Assembly (NCBI GenBank): GCA_020026285.1
Contig: JAHHQS010000032.1
Coordinates: 1-29,049 of the forward strand
Direction of reading: 5' to 3'
From: Parabacteroides sp.
GTDB taxonomy: Bacteria > Bacteroidota > Bacteroidia > Bacteroidales > Tannerellaceae
Length of the DNA stretch: 29,049 nucleotides
The notes under the pieces are model-generated. The model did not search any database, was not told the DNA's origin, and was given only the letters and a program-made list of their open reading frames with translations. The position numbers were made by a program, and so were the translations under genes. Shown in pieces: positions 15,185 through 23,797 of the stretch; the first letter of the stretch is position 1, and each line of letters begins with the position of its first letter.

Positions 15185-17821
15185 ATGACAAAAAGAATAT
15201 GGCTTTTATTCATCTTATTAAGCGTAGTAGTGATGAATGTTTCTGCACAGGTATATGGAGTTGTAACTGATGAAGAAACAGGTGAACCACTTCCTTACTT
15301 GAATGTTTATTATGACGGAAAAGGAGTAGGAACAGTTACTAATTTGGATGGTGAATATAAAATTACACAAAAACCAGGATTTAAGCTGACTTTTTCCATG
15401 GTGGGTTATGCTACTCAGGTAATCAATGTTTCTGAACGTACGAAAAAATTAAATGTGAAAATGCGTCCTCAAATGTTGAGTGAGGTAGTCGTGAAGAAGA
15501 AAAAACAGAAATATTCGCGTAAGAATAATCCTGCTGTTGAAATGATGAAGAAGGTTATCAATGCTAAGAAAGTAAATGACTTGAGCGTTAATGACTACTA
15601 TCATTATGACAAGTATCAGAAGATTACATTTTCCTTGAATGAAGTCTCTGTGGATTCAACGCGTGAATCAAACTTGTTTAAGAAGTATCCTTTTTTCCGT
15701 GACCAGGTGGAAGTCTGTGATGTGACTGGAAAAAACATCCTGCCAATCTCAGTAGATGAAACTGTATCGGAAAAAGTGTATCGTAAACATCCGCATTCAG
15801 AAAAAACGATTATCAAGGGATTGAATTCTTCGGGTGTAAATGAATTGTTCAATACAGGTGATATGTTATCTACTGTATTAAAGGATGTATTTCAAGATAT
15901 TAATATTTATCAAGATCGTTTCCGCTTCTTGCAGTATCCATTTGACAGTCCCGTTTCTAAATCGGGCCTGGGATTCTATCGTTACTATATAATGGATACG
16001 CTTCAGGTAGAACGAGACAAGTGTTTTCATTTGTCGTTTGTCCCAAACAACTCACAAGATTTTGGATTTACAGGACATCTTTATATCTTGGCAGACTCAA
16101 CATTTCGCGTAAAAAAATGCGTTTTGAATCTTCCGAAAAAATCCGATATCAATTTCGTTGATCACATGATAATCGAACAAGAATTTGAAGAATTGGAATC
16201 GGGTGAATGGGTTTTGAAACGTGACGATATGCTGTGCGAGATGTCATATATGAAGAAAATCTTGGGATCTATGCAGGTTCGTCGAACTACCCGCTATTCA
16301 AACTTTGGATTTGAAGAAGTTTCTGATCGTATTTTTAAACGTAAAGGAGACGAAATAAAAGATGTGAACGCAATGATGCGTGGTGATAGTTTCTGGGATG
16401 AATTCAGACCTACGAAGCTGACGGAGTCTGAAAGTAAAATGGATGTCTTTGTTCAGAATTTAAGTAAAATCAAAGGTTTCAAATACATCATCTTTGGAGC
16501 AAAGGCTTTGATTGAAAACTTCGTTGAAACAGGAACTAAAGACCACCCAAGTAAGGTGGATATAGGCCCTATTAATACTATCATTTCAAAGAACTATATT
16601 GATGGTGTACGTTTGCGTGCTTCTGCTCAGACTACGGCCAATTTGAATCCACACTTGTTCTTGAAAGGTTATTATGCGTATGGTTTTAAGGATCATCGTT
16701 CTAAGTATATGGGTGAAGTAGAATATTCGTTGAATAAAAAAGAATATCTGCCACGTGAATATCCTAAGAACTCGTTTACTTTTACGTATCAGTATGACAA
16801 TATGCTTCCTACAGATAAGTTTATGGGTACCGATAAAGATAATATGTTTACTGCCTTTAAATTTACTGAAGTAGACCAGTACAATTATGAACGTACGGCA
16901 AGCTTAAAATACGAGTTTGAAAGTCAGGTGGGTTTGAAGACTATGGTGACTTTGAAACATGCTAATTATGAGCCTTGTGGTAAGTTGTTTTATAGAACCA
17001 ATGAAGGACAGCAGAAGTATTTGAACGATTTGTCGACAGGAGCTATTCAGGATGTGGAAGGTATGTATTCACCTTACAACGTGAAGGACTTTTCAACTGC
17101 TGAAGCTACTTTCTCTTTGCGTTATGCACCAGGAGAGACTTTTGTAAATACGAAGCAGCGTCGTTTGCCTGTTAATCTAGATGCTCCAGTTTTGACATTG
17201 CAGCATACCGTAGGTATAAAGGGATTCTTAAATGCGGATTATAATTATAATATGACCGAAGCAAGTATCTATAAACGTTTCTGGTTGGCTTCATGGGGTA
17301 ATATTGATACTCAGATAAAAGGAGGAATTCAGTGGAACAAAGTACCTTTCCCATTGTTAATTATGCCTGCTGCTAACCTGTCATATATCATTCAGGATCA
17401 TACCTTTAGTTTGATTAACAATATGGAGTTCTTGAATGACCGTTATGCGTCACTAGATGTGTCATGGAACCTTCAAGGAAAAATTTTCAATCGTATTCCT
17501 CTCTTGAAACGTTTGAAATGGCGTGAGTATCTTGGCGTGAAATGTTTATGGGGTAAATTGACAGATAAGAATAATCCAACTTTGCCACAGAATGCAAACG
17601 ATAATATGTTAATGATGTTCCCAGGACATTATGAAGCTAATGGTGTATATAATCCGTCTAGCTATGTCATGGATCCTAAGAAACCTTATATTGAATTGAG
17701 CGCGGGTATCCATAACATCTTTAAGTTGCTACACGTTGAATATGTACATCGCTTGAATTATAACGAGTTGCCAACTTCCAACAAGTGGGGTATACGTTTT
17801 ATGATTCGTACAGTATTCTAA
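15185..17821 (+). CDS. DUF5686 outer-membrane protein with CarboxypepD_reg-like domain
   Basis: An 878-residue outer-membrane protein. A signal peptide ends near Ala21 (VSAQ). Residues 23-105 form a carboxypeptidase-regulatory-like beta domain of the type that begins many TonB-dependent receptors (GVVTDEETGEPLPYLNVY, then NLDGEY and VGYAT). A strongly basic stretch (KKKKQKYSRK, about 104-113) follows. The rest matches the long DUF5686 region and ends in a beta-barrel with a terminal Phe (RTVF), a usual signal for BAM-mediated insertion. Unlike SusC-type receptors it is under 900 residues, and I do not see a clear TonB plug domain. The function is unknown; a transport or surface-assembly role is inferred. 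It has its own promoter and is followed by the sigma-54 activator operon. Confidence 0.85.
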   Translation: MTKRIWLLFILLSVVVMNVSAQVYGVVTDEETGEPLPYLNVYYDGKGVGTVTNLDGEYKITQKPGFKLTFSMVGYATQVINVSERTKKLNVKMRPQMLSEVVVKKKKQKYSRKNNPAVEMMKKVINAKKVNDLSVNDYYHYDKYQKITFSLNEVSVDSTRESNLFKKYPFFRDQVEVCDVTGKNILPISVDETVSEKVYRKHPHSEKTIIKGLNSSGVNELFNTGDMLSTVLKDVFQDINIYQDRFRFLQYPFDSPVSKSGLGFYRYYIMDTLQVERDKCFHLSFVPNNSQDFGFTGHLYILADSTFRVKKCVLNLPKKSDINFVDHMIIEQEFEELESGEWVLKRDDMLCEMSYMKKILGSMQVRRTTRYSNFGFEEVSDRIFKRKGDEIKDVNAMMRGDSFWDEFRPTKLTESESKMDVFVQNLSKIKGFKYIIFGAKALIENFVETGTKDHPSKVDIGPINTIISKNYIDGVRLRASAQTTANLNPHLFLKGYYAYGFKDHRSKYMGEVEYSLNKKEYLPREYPKNSFTFTYQYDNMLPTDKFMGTDKDNMFTAFKFTEVDQYNYERTASLKYEFESQVGLKTMVTLKHANYEPCGKLFYRTNEGQQKYLNDLSTGAIQDVEGMYSPYNVKDFSTAEATFSLRYAPGETFVNTKQRRLPVNLDAPVLTLQHTVGIKGFLNADYNYNMTEASIYKRFWLASWGNIDTQIKGGIQWNKVPFPLLIMPAANLSYIIQDHTFSLINNMEFLNDRYASLDVSWNLQGKIFNRIPLLKRLKWREYLGVKCLWGKLTDKNNPTLPQNANDNMLMMFPGHYEANGVYNPSSYVMDPKKPYIELSAGIHNIFKLLHVEYVHRLNYNELPTSNKWGIRFMIRTVF

Positions 17822-17839
17822 AGGACTTTTACTGCCAGA

Positions 17840-17872
17840 ATTGCCTTATTTTATAAAGTTTTTGTAATTTTG
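17840..17872 (+). promoter_or_regulatory. Predicted promoter of the activator-lptE-TPR-secG operon
   Basis: TAATTTTG (17865-17872) matches TAnnTTTG. ATTG (17840-17843), one mismatch from TTTG, lies 21 bp upstream. The ATG is 22 bp downstream. Confidence 0.55.
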
Positions 17873-17894
17873 TCAGATTAAACTAAGTTAATCT

Positions 17895-19181
17895 ATGGTT
17901 AGAACAGAAATTCAAACTGTAAAATTGCGGTTCGGTATAATTGGTAACACAGAAGGACTGAATCGGGCTATCGACATCGCTATGCAGGTAGCACCAACCG
18001 ATTTGTCTGTGCTAGTTACAGGGGAGAGTGGTGTTGGTAAGGAAAGTTTTCCTCAGATAATACATCAGTTTAGCCGACGCAAACACGGACCTTATATAGC
18101 AGTCAACTGTGGAGCTATTCCAGAGGGGACAATCGATTCTGAATTGTTTGGACACGAAAAAGGAGCCTTTACGGGAGCGATTAGCGACCGTAATGGTTAT
18201 TTTGCGGAGGCCAATGGTGGAACAATCTTCTTGGATGAAGTGGGTGAGTTACCATTGTCTACTCAGGCTCGATTGTTGCGTGTGTTGGAAACAGGCGAGT
18301 ATATAAAAGTAGGTTCTTCAAAAGTTCAGAAGACAGATGTCCGTATCGTTGCAGCTACAAATGTGGATTTTAATGATGCTATTGCTGACGGACGTTTTCG
18401 TGAGGATTTGTATTATCGTTTGAATACTGTACCTATTAAGGTACCTGCTCTTAGAGATCGACCTGATGACATAGCTTTGTTATTCCGTAAATTTGCGTCT
18501 GATTTTGCAGAAAAATATCGTATGCCGTCTATTCAACTAACGGATGATGCACGTCGCTTATTGGTCTCATATTCATGGCCGGGAAATATCCGACAATTGA
18601 AAAATATCACCGAACAAATATCTATCATTGAGACGAATAGAGATATTACTTCGGAAATTTTGCAGACTTATTTACCTGCTGCTCCAGGAACAAGGCTTCC
18701 TGCTTTGCTGAAGGATAAAGGAGGACAGGGGGGAAGTAAAAGTTTCGAAAGTGAACGAGAAATTTTATATCAGGTACTTTTCGATATGCGTCGTGATGTA
18801 ACAGAGTTGAAAAAAATAGTACATGAAATTATGACTGAGCGAGGTATGAATGCGCCTATGTCACATGTCTCTGATTCACCAATGTCATTTATACAGAATC
18901 CTTCAGTAAGTTTATTGGAAGATACACATCATCCGCAAGTAAGCAGACCTATCACTACAGTTGATCCAATGCCAGTGAAAATCACAACACCTCATGTAGA
19001 CACGGAGGTTCAGGATACTGAAGAATATGTAGAAGAGAACTTATCATTGGACGACGTCGAAAAAGAAATGATTCGCAAAGCATTGGAGCGACATCACGGA
19101 AAACGAAAAAGTGCTGCTAGCGACTTGAAAATATCGGAACGAACATTATATCGTAAAATAAAAGAATATGGGCTTGAGTAA
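17895..19181 (+). CDS. Sigma-54-type transcriptional activator without a sensor domain
   Basis: A 428-residue bacterial enhancer-binding protein. The AAA+ domain starts almost at the N-terminus (about 15-245): Walker A GESGVGKE (43-50), sigma-54 contact loop GAFTGA (90-95), Walker B GTIFLDEVGE (109-118) and FREDLYYRLN (168-177). A Fis-type helix-turn-helix is at 385-428 (KSAASDLKISERTLYRKIKE). No receiver, GAF or PAS domain precedes the ATPase, so control must come from a partner, expression level or the linker. That linker (about 262-385) has a helical stretch at 284-318 and a low-complexity Ser/Pro/Thr-rich part. After Walker A the sequence reads SFPQIIH, where most family members have hydrophobic/basic residues. 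It overlaps lptE by 14 bp. Confidence 0.92.
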   Translation: MVRTEIQTVKLRFGIIGNTEGLNRAIDIAMQVAPTDLSVLVTGESGVGKESFPQIIHQFSRRKHGPYIAVNCGAIPEGTIDSELFGHEKGAFTGAISDRNGYFAEANGGTIFLDEVGELPLSTQARLLRVLETGEYIKVGSSKVQKTDVRIVAATNVDFNDAIADGRFREDLYYRLNTVPIKVPALRDRPDDIALLFRKFASDFAEKYRMPSIQLTDDARRLLVSYSWPGNIRQLKNITEQISIIETNRDITSEILQTYLPAAPGTRLPALLKDKGGQGGSKSFESEREILYQVLFDMRRDVTELKKIVHEIMTERGMNAPMSHVSDSPMSFIQNPSVSLLEDTHHPQVSRPITTVDPMPVKITTPHVDTEVQDTEEYVEENLSLDDVEKEMIRKALERHHGKRKSAASDLKISERTLYRKIKEYGLE

Positions 19182-19695
19182 TTTAAGACTAAAAATAATT
19201 TTGCTGCTTTCGTTAGTTATGTGTGTATTGGCAGCGTGTACTGTATCTTATAAATTTAATGGTTCTTCCATTAACTATGATAAGGTAAAGACTATCTCCT
19301 TTGAAAATTTTCCAAACCGTTCTGCTGCGTTTGTTTGGGGACCGATGGAGTCTATGTTTAATACTGCCTTACAGGATATTTATATGCAGCAAACTCGTTT
19401 GAAACAAGTTCGACAAGGAGGTGACTTGCAACTTTCTGGTGAAATTGTGAATTATGATGCTTATAACAAGGGGGTCGGTTCAGATGGATATTCAACAATG
19501 GCTGAATTGAAGATGACTGTAAATGTCCGATTTGTTAATAATACTAACCCGCAAGAGAACTTTGAACAGCAATTCTCGGCAAGTCGTGAATACGTAGCAA
19601 CTCAGCAAATGAGTGCTGTACAGGAAGAACTGGTAACTCAGATGATTAAGGAAATTGTGGACCAGGTATTTAATGCAACAGTAGCCAATTGGTAA
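19168..19695 (+). CDS. lptE: LptE-family LPS-assembly lipoprotein
   Basis: A 175-residue outer-membrane lipoprotein. The signal peptide ends in a lipobox, VLAAC, with the acylated Cys24. The mature part starts with VSYKFNGSSINYDKVKTISF, typical of the Bacteroidetes LptE family, and ends in a helix. LptE plugs the LptD barrel and helps deliver LPS to the outer leaflet; no lptD is in the window. Its ATG lies inside the end of the activator gene, so translation is probably coupled. It is followed after 15 bp by a TPR protein gene and then secG. Confidence 0.9.
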   Translation: MGLSNLRLKIILLLSLVMCVLAACTVSYKFNGSSINYDKVKTISFENFPNRSAAFVWGPMESMFNTALQDIYMQQTRLKQVRQGGDLQLSGEIVNYDAYNKGVGSDGYSTMAELKMTVNVRFVNNTNPQENFEQQFSASREYVATQQMSAVQEELVTQMIKEIVDQVFNATVANW

Positions 19696-19710
19696 GTAAG
19701 ATATTTCTCT

Positions 19711-20532
19711 ATGGAACAACATGAAATTCAAGAATTAATTGCTCATCCTGAGAAATTAGATGGCGAGACCCTTCTTTACTTAAAGAAATTGGTTGCTCGT
19801 TATCCTTATTTTCAAACGGCATGGGTGCTTTATCTTAAAGATCTCTTTATAACAGGTGATTCAAATTTCAAGGATGAACTGAAGAGAGGGGCGTTGTTTG
19901 TTGCCGATTTGAGCTTGTTGTTTTATTATGTAGAAGGTGAGCGGTTCATCATTAAAAAACACGCATCTGAAAGTAATGGTACAGCTGCAGGGGCAGATCG
20001 CACATTAGACCTGATTGATCGCTTCTTGTCTGAATTGCCAGAACAAGATGTGGTGTCAAAGCCTGTGGCAGAGATGCCTATTCCTATGGAAATGCCAGGA
20101 GACTACACGTCTGTATTACTATCTGAAGTGAGTAGTGATGAAGAACAAAGCGCATCGCAGTTGAATGGACATGAATTAATTGACCATTTTCTAGAGCAGA
20201 CTGAGAAAGTTTCTGCGGAATTGCAGACTGCTTCGACTGAGGAAAATATGTTTGAGACTGATTCCGAACTAGCAAGGGAAGAAAAAGACGTAATAGAGAG
20301 TGAGGAGCAACAAGAAGGATTGGAAGCAAACTCGTCAGAACAACCTGAAGACGATTCTGAAGAAAGCTATTTTACCGAAACATTAGCTAAAATATATGTT
20401 CGTCAGCAAAGGTATGATAAGGCTTTGGAAATAATTAAAAAATTAAATTTGAAATATCCGAAAAAAAATGCTTACTTTGCAGACCAAATTAGATTTTTGG
20501 AGAAATTGATTATTAACGCTAAATCAAAATAA
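19711..20532 (+). CDS. TPR-containing protein of the lptE-secG operon
   Basis: A 273-residue cytoplasmic-type protein with no signal peptide. Residues 1-80 form a conserved-looking helical domain, the middle (110-218) is low-complexity and very acidic toward 182-218, and one TPR-like unit (about 220-253, FTETLAKIYVRQQRYDKALE) lies at the C-terminus. A short motif, LID-[RH]-FL, occurs twice, at 101-106 and 156-161. Together these suggest a flexible adaptor that binds a partner through several short sites. It is 15 bp after lptE and 6 bp before secG. Bacteroidetes genomes often carry such a gene next to secG; its role is unknown. Confidence 0.8.
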   Translation: MEQHEIQELIAHPEKLDGETLLYLKKLVARYPYFQTAWVLYLKDLFITGDSNFKDELKRGALFVADLSLLFYYVEGERFIIKKHASESNGTAAGADRTLDLIDRFLSELPEQDVVSKPVAEMPIPMEMPGDYTSVLLSEVSSDEEQSASQLNGHELIDHFLEQTEKVSAELQTASTEENMFETDSELAREEKDVIESEEQQEGLEANSSEQPEDDSEESYFTETLAKIYVRQQRYDKALEIIKKLNLKYPKKNAYFADQIRFLEKLIINAKSK

Positions 20533-20538
20533 AAGAAA

Positions 20539-20898
20539 ATGTATTTATTATTTGTCACATTGATTGTACTTGCAGCATTACTGATGTGTTTTGTTGTATT
20601 GATACAGAACTCAAAAGGTGGAGGCTTGTCATCTAGTTTTGCAGCTTCAAACCAGATTATGGGTGTACGTAAAACTACAGATTTTATTGAAAAACTTACA
20701 TGGGGATTGGCTGCTTTTATGGTTGTAGTTAGCATCTTTGCTGCTTATGTTCTTCCTACTCAGGTTCAAGAATCTTCAGTAATTATGGAACAGGCTGTTA
20801 AGGAACAGGCTACAAATCCATTGAATGCACCTTCTGGCTTTGCTGCTCCTCAGACAGAAACTCCTGCTGCTTCAACTCCAGCAGATTCAGCTAAATAA
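20539..20898 (+). CDS. secG: Preprotein translocase subunit SecG
   Basis: A 119-residue inner-membrane protein, the small subunit of SecYEG. Membrane segments are at about 2-22 and 54-74, joined by the diagnostic loop VVLIQNSKGGGLSSSFAAS (19-37). The C-terminal 35 residues are an Ala/Pro/Thr-rich hydrophilic tail, which many Bacteroidetes SecG proteins carry. It is the last gene of the operon with the activator, lptE and the TPR protein, and a strong terminator follows. Confidence 0.95.
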   Translation: MYLLFVTLIVLAALLMCFVVLIQNSKGGGLSSSFAASNQIMGVRKTTDFIEKLTWGLAAFMVVVSIFAAYVLPTQVQESSVIMEQAVKEQATNPLNAPSGFAAPQTETPAASTPADSAK

Positions 20899-20951
20899 TA
20901 GTGACAGCTATTAAAAAGGGAAATTTTTCTTAAAAATATTTTAAGTAAAGC

Positions 20952-21010
20952 ATCATTCCGAATGAATGAGAGATTGATTTATCAACTCCTTCATTCGGAA
21001 TGATTTTTTT
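20952..21010. terminator. Strong terminator after secG, probably bidirectional
   Basis: A 19-bp stem with one mismatch (20952-20970 with 20986-21004) and a 15-base loop is followed by seven Ts. It lies between convergent secG and the TPR-like gene at 21041-21814, and may serve both strands, though the minus-strand tail is weaker. Confidence 0.85.
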
Positions 21011-21040
21011 ATCGCTGTTAAGAACTAGTTGTATTTTAGT

Positions 21041-21814
21041 TTATTTTGCCTGTAATTTAGCAAATCTTCGGTTCTCTAATTCTTCTTCCAATTGATTCGT
21101 AATAATACATGATGGAACCAATTCCTTAAGGTGTAAAATAAGATTATTGGCTTTTCTTAATTTATCTAGTAAAATAGATATACTGGTGAGGTAGAAACAT
21201 ATAATTAAGTTGTCTTTATTATATTTGTTGAATTTGTTACAAATCTTAAATGCCTTTTCGTATTCCTCTATTGCGTAGTAGTAAGCAACTTCTGTTATAA
21301 TAAAGTCGTTTGTCTCAGGAGAAGCTTTAGAAACTACTTCCCAACATTCCTTGGCACATCTTTGGAAATTGTTCTTTGCTAAAAAGAAAGTTAGTGGCAG
21401 GTAAAGTTTGTCTTTTTCGGTTATTTGTTCAATAATCATATCTACGTAATATTTGGCCTCTTTACGCTTGTTTGTCAACATTGACAATTTTACTCGTTCA
21501 AATAGAGCATAAGGATTTTCTTGGTTCTTCAATGTATTTAAAACGAAAATAGCTTCTTCATAATGTTGCTGTAAAATATAGAGTTTACATTTCTGAATCC
21601 GAAACTCATAATTGTTTTTATACATAGAATGTCCCCAGTCCACGACTTCGTGTGACTTTTTTATTTCACCTCTTAAAAAATAATAAGTAGAAAGGTTTAA
21701 AATATGTGTAGGGTCAAGATACATCTGCGATGTTTCATTTTTTAAAGATTCAATATTAGTAATAAAATCTCTAAAATAAGGTTGACCTATTGTATTGTAT
21801 GCTAAGTGTGACAT
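21041..21814 (-). CDS. Uncharacterised TPR-like helical-repeat protein
   Basis: A 257-residue protein that I do not recognise as a named family. It has no signal peptide or membrane segment. Nearly the whole chain reads as helix pairs with TPR-like spacing (for example HILNLSTYYFLRGEIKKSH, YEEAIFVLNTLK, YYAIEEYEKAFKICNKF), so it is probably a superhelical protein-binding scaffold. It is rich in Lys, Asn, Tyr and Ile. Neighbours give no hint: it lies between glnS and secG, with terminator-like hairpins on both sides. I see no TAnnTTTG box in the 52 bp before the start. It may be a lineage-specific gene. Confidence 0.7.
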   Translation of the reverse strand: MSHLAYNTIGQPYFRDFITNIESLKNETSQMYLDPTHILNLSTYYFLRGEIKKSHEVVDWGHSMYKNNYEFRIQKCKLYILQQHYEEAIFVLNTLKNQENPYALFERVKLSMLTNKRKEAKYYVDMIIEQITEKDKLYLPLTFFLAKNNFQRCAKECWEVVSKASPETNDFIITEVAYYYAIEEYEKAFKICNKFNKYNKDNLIICFYLTSISILLDKLRKANNLILHLKELVPSCIITNQLEEELENRRFAKLQAK

Positions 21815-21866
21815 TTTTTACTCATCTTAAAATGGCTATAGAATGTGTCAATACCCAAATTGAAAG

Positions 21867-21906
21867 ATTCACCCCTGCAACAAGTTAACTTGTTACAGGG
21901 GTGAAT
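21867..21906 (-). terminator. 40-bp near-perfect palindrome after glnS
   Basis: 21867-21886 is complementary to 21887-21906 with one mismatch and no loop; the central 16 bases (AACAAGTTAACTTGTT) are a perfect palindrome. It is about 57 bp past the glnS stop, a usual terminator place, but no strong T-run follows on the minus strand. Termination or protein binding are both possible. Confidence 0.5.
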
Positions 21907-21963
21907 TCCTAAAATAGAGAGTTTTGACATCGTCTCTATTAGAGCATTGTTTTATGTTAGTAC

Positions 21964-23703
21964 TTATTTGTTGATTTTACTCCAAGTATCTTTTAATGAT
22001 ACAGTACGGTTGAATATCAAATGTTCAGGAGTAGAATCTTTATCAACGTTGAAATAACCGATACGCTGGAATTGGAGATAATCCAATGGCTTAGCGTCAG
22101 CAAGGAATTTTTCAACAAAGCAGTTATTTAAAATCTGTAATGAATCAGGGTTAATCATTTCCTTCATAGCTTCCAATGCTGAGCAGTTTTTAGCTTCGCG
22201 GATGGCAGCCATTTCATCACGTGGATTTTCTACTTTCCATAGACGGTCGTAAAGACGTACTTCTGCAGGCAAACAGTGATCGCAGCTCAACCAGTGAAGT
22301 GTACCTTTTACCTTTCGGTTTGCTTCAGGCATACCACTCTTTGTATTTGGGTCATATTCAGCATAGATTTCTTCGATGTTGCCGTTTTCATCTTTCTTGC
22401 AGCCTGTACATTTAATAATATATGCATTTTTCAGACGAACTTCTTTTCCAGGAGTCATACGGAAGAATTTTTTAGGAGCATCTTCCATAAAGTCTTCACG
22501 TTCAATCCATAATTCACGGCTGAATTCAATTTTGTGAGTGCCTGAATTTGGATCTTCTGGGTTGTTGATGGCTTCCATTTCTTCTACTTGACCTTCTGGG
22601 TAGTTGGTAAGGATCAACTTAACTGGATTGATGACAGCTGATACACGAGTAGAACGAATGTTCAAATCTTCACGCACAGCACTTTCTAATAATGCAAAAT
22701 CGTTTAGGGCATCATAAGTAGTGTAACCAATCTTGTTGACGAAGTTGCGGATGGATTCAGGTGAATATCCACGGCGGCGGAATGCACAGATTGTCGGCAT
22801 ACGAGGGTCGTCCCAACCATTTACTAAACCTTCTTTTACCAAGATAAGTAAATTACGTTTACTCATCAATGTATAACTTAAGTTCAACTTATTGAATTCA
22901 TACTGATGAGGACGATTGTCATCGAGATCTTTGCCGTCTTTAACCCAGTCTACGAATAAATCATATAATGGACGATGAGGAACAAATTCCAACGTACACA
23001 ATGAATGAGTCACACCTTCGAAATAGTCGCTCTGGCCATGAGTAAAATCATACATCGGATAAGCTTTCCATGTATCACCAGTACGGTGATGAGGAGTCTT
23101 AACCACACGGTAGATGATAGGGTCGCGGAAATGCATATTTGAATTAGCCATATCGATTTTGGCACGAAGAACCATTTTACCTTCTTCGATTTCGCCGCTG
23201 TTCATCTTCTGGAAAAGTTCTAAAGACTCTTCTATAGGGCGGTTGCGATATGGGCTTTCTGTACCTGGTTGTGTCGGAGTACCTTTCTGAGCAGCAATTT
23301 CTTCAGCCGATTGTTCGTCAACGTAAGCTTTACCTTGTTTAATCAAATGGATAGCGAAGTCCCACAATTGCTGAAAATAATCTGACGCATAATATTCATT
23401 TCCCCACTGGAATCCCAGCCATTGAATATCTTCTTTGATAGCCTCAACATATTCTACATCTTCTTTAGTAGGGTTTGTATCATCAAAACGCAAGTTACAA
23501 ACACCACCGTATTTCTTAGCAATACCGAAGTCCATGCAGATAGCCTTAGCATGACCAATGTGCAAATAACCGTTAGGCTCTGGCGGGAATCGGGTTTGAA
23601 TCTTACCTCCGTTTTTACCCTCTTTCAGATCCTTTTCTACAATCTGTTCAATAAAGTTCAAACTTTTCTTTTCTGAACTTTCATTTGTATTTATTTCAGT
23701 CAT
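21964..23703 (-). CDS. glnS: Glutaminyl-tRNA synthetase
   Basis: Charges tRNA-Gln with glutamine; class I synthetase, cytosolic. HIGH is at 48-51 in PEPNGYLHIGHAK and the KMSKS-type motif is LMSKR (279-283). The chain has 579 residues compared with 554 in E. coli. The C-terminal anticodon-binding beta-barrel region carries Cys432-x-x-Cys435 (KCTGCKK) and Cys474-x-x-Cys477 (SCDHCLP). From memory, E. coli GlnRS has Ala or other non-cysteine residues at these places, so a structural zinc site is likely here. The start ATG has MTEINTNESS and a short Ser/Lys-rich extension before the catalytic domain. It has its own promoter. Confidence 0.95.
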   Translation of the reverse strand: MTEINTNESSEKKSLNFIEQIVEKDLKEGKNGGKIQTRFPPEPNGYLHIGHAKAICMDFGIAKKYGGVCNLRFDDTNPTKEDVEYVEAIKEDIQWLGFQWGNEYYASDYFQQLWDFAIHLIKQGKAYVDEQSAEEIAAQKGTPTQPGTESPYRNRPIEESLELFQKMNSGEIEEGKMVLRAKIDMANSNMHFRDPIIYRVVKTPHHRTGDTWKAYPMYDFTHGQSDYFEGVTHSLCTLEFVPHRPLYDLFVDWVKDGKDLDDNRPHQYEFNKLNLSYTLMSKRNLLILVKEGLVNGWDDPRMPTICAFRRRGYSPESIRNFVNKIGYTTYDALNDFALLESAVREDLNIRSTRVSAVINPVKLILTNYPEGQVEEMEAINNPEDPNSGTHKIEFSRELWIEREDFMEDAPKKFFRMTPGKEVRLKNAYIIKCTGCKKDENGNIEEIYAEYDPNTKSGMPEANRKVKGTLHWLSCDHCLPAEVRLYDRLWKVENPRDEMAAIREAKNCSALEAMKEMINPDSLQILNNCFVEKFLADAKPLDYLQFQRIGYFNVDKDSTPEHLIFNRTVSLKDTWSKINK

Positions 23704-23729
23704 GGTAATGTTGTTTATTCTTTTGCTTG

Positions 23730-23737
23730 CAAAAATA
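23730..23737 (-). promoter_or_regulatory. Predicted -7 box of glnS
   Basis: TATTTTTG on the minus strand, 26 bp before the start codon, matches TAnnTTTG. No clear -33 element is present. Confidence 0.45.
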
Positions 23738-23797
23738 ATGAATTCTTTTCAGATTTTCTTTGTATCTTTACGTTTTTAATCTAAATATGGACTTGAG

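Noticed and set aside
21350..21370. TGGCAC followed by TTGG, resembling a sigma-54 promoter
   Set aside because: It lacks the -12 GC dinucleotide and lies inside a coding region.
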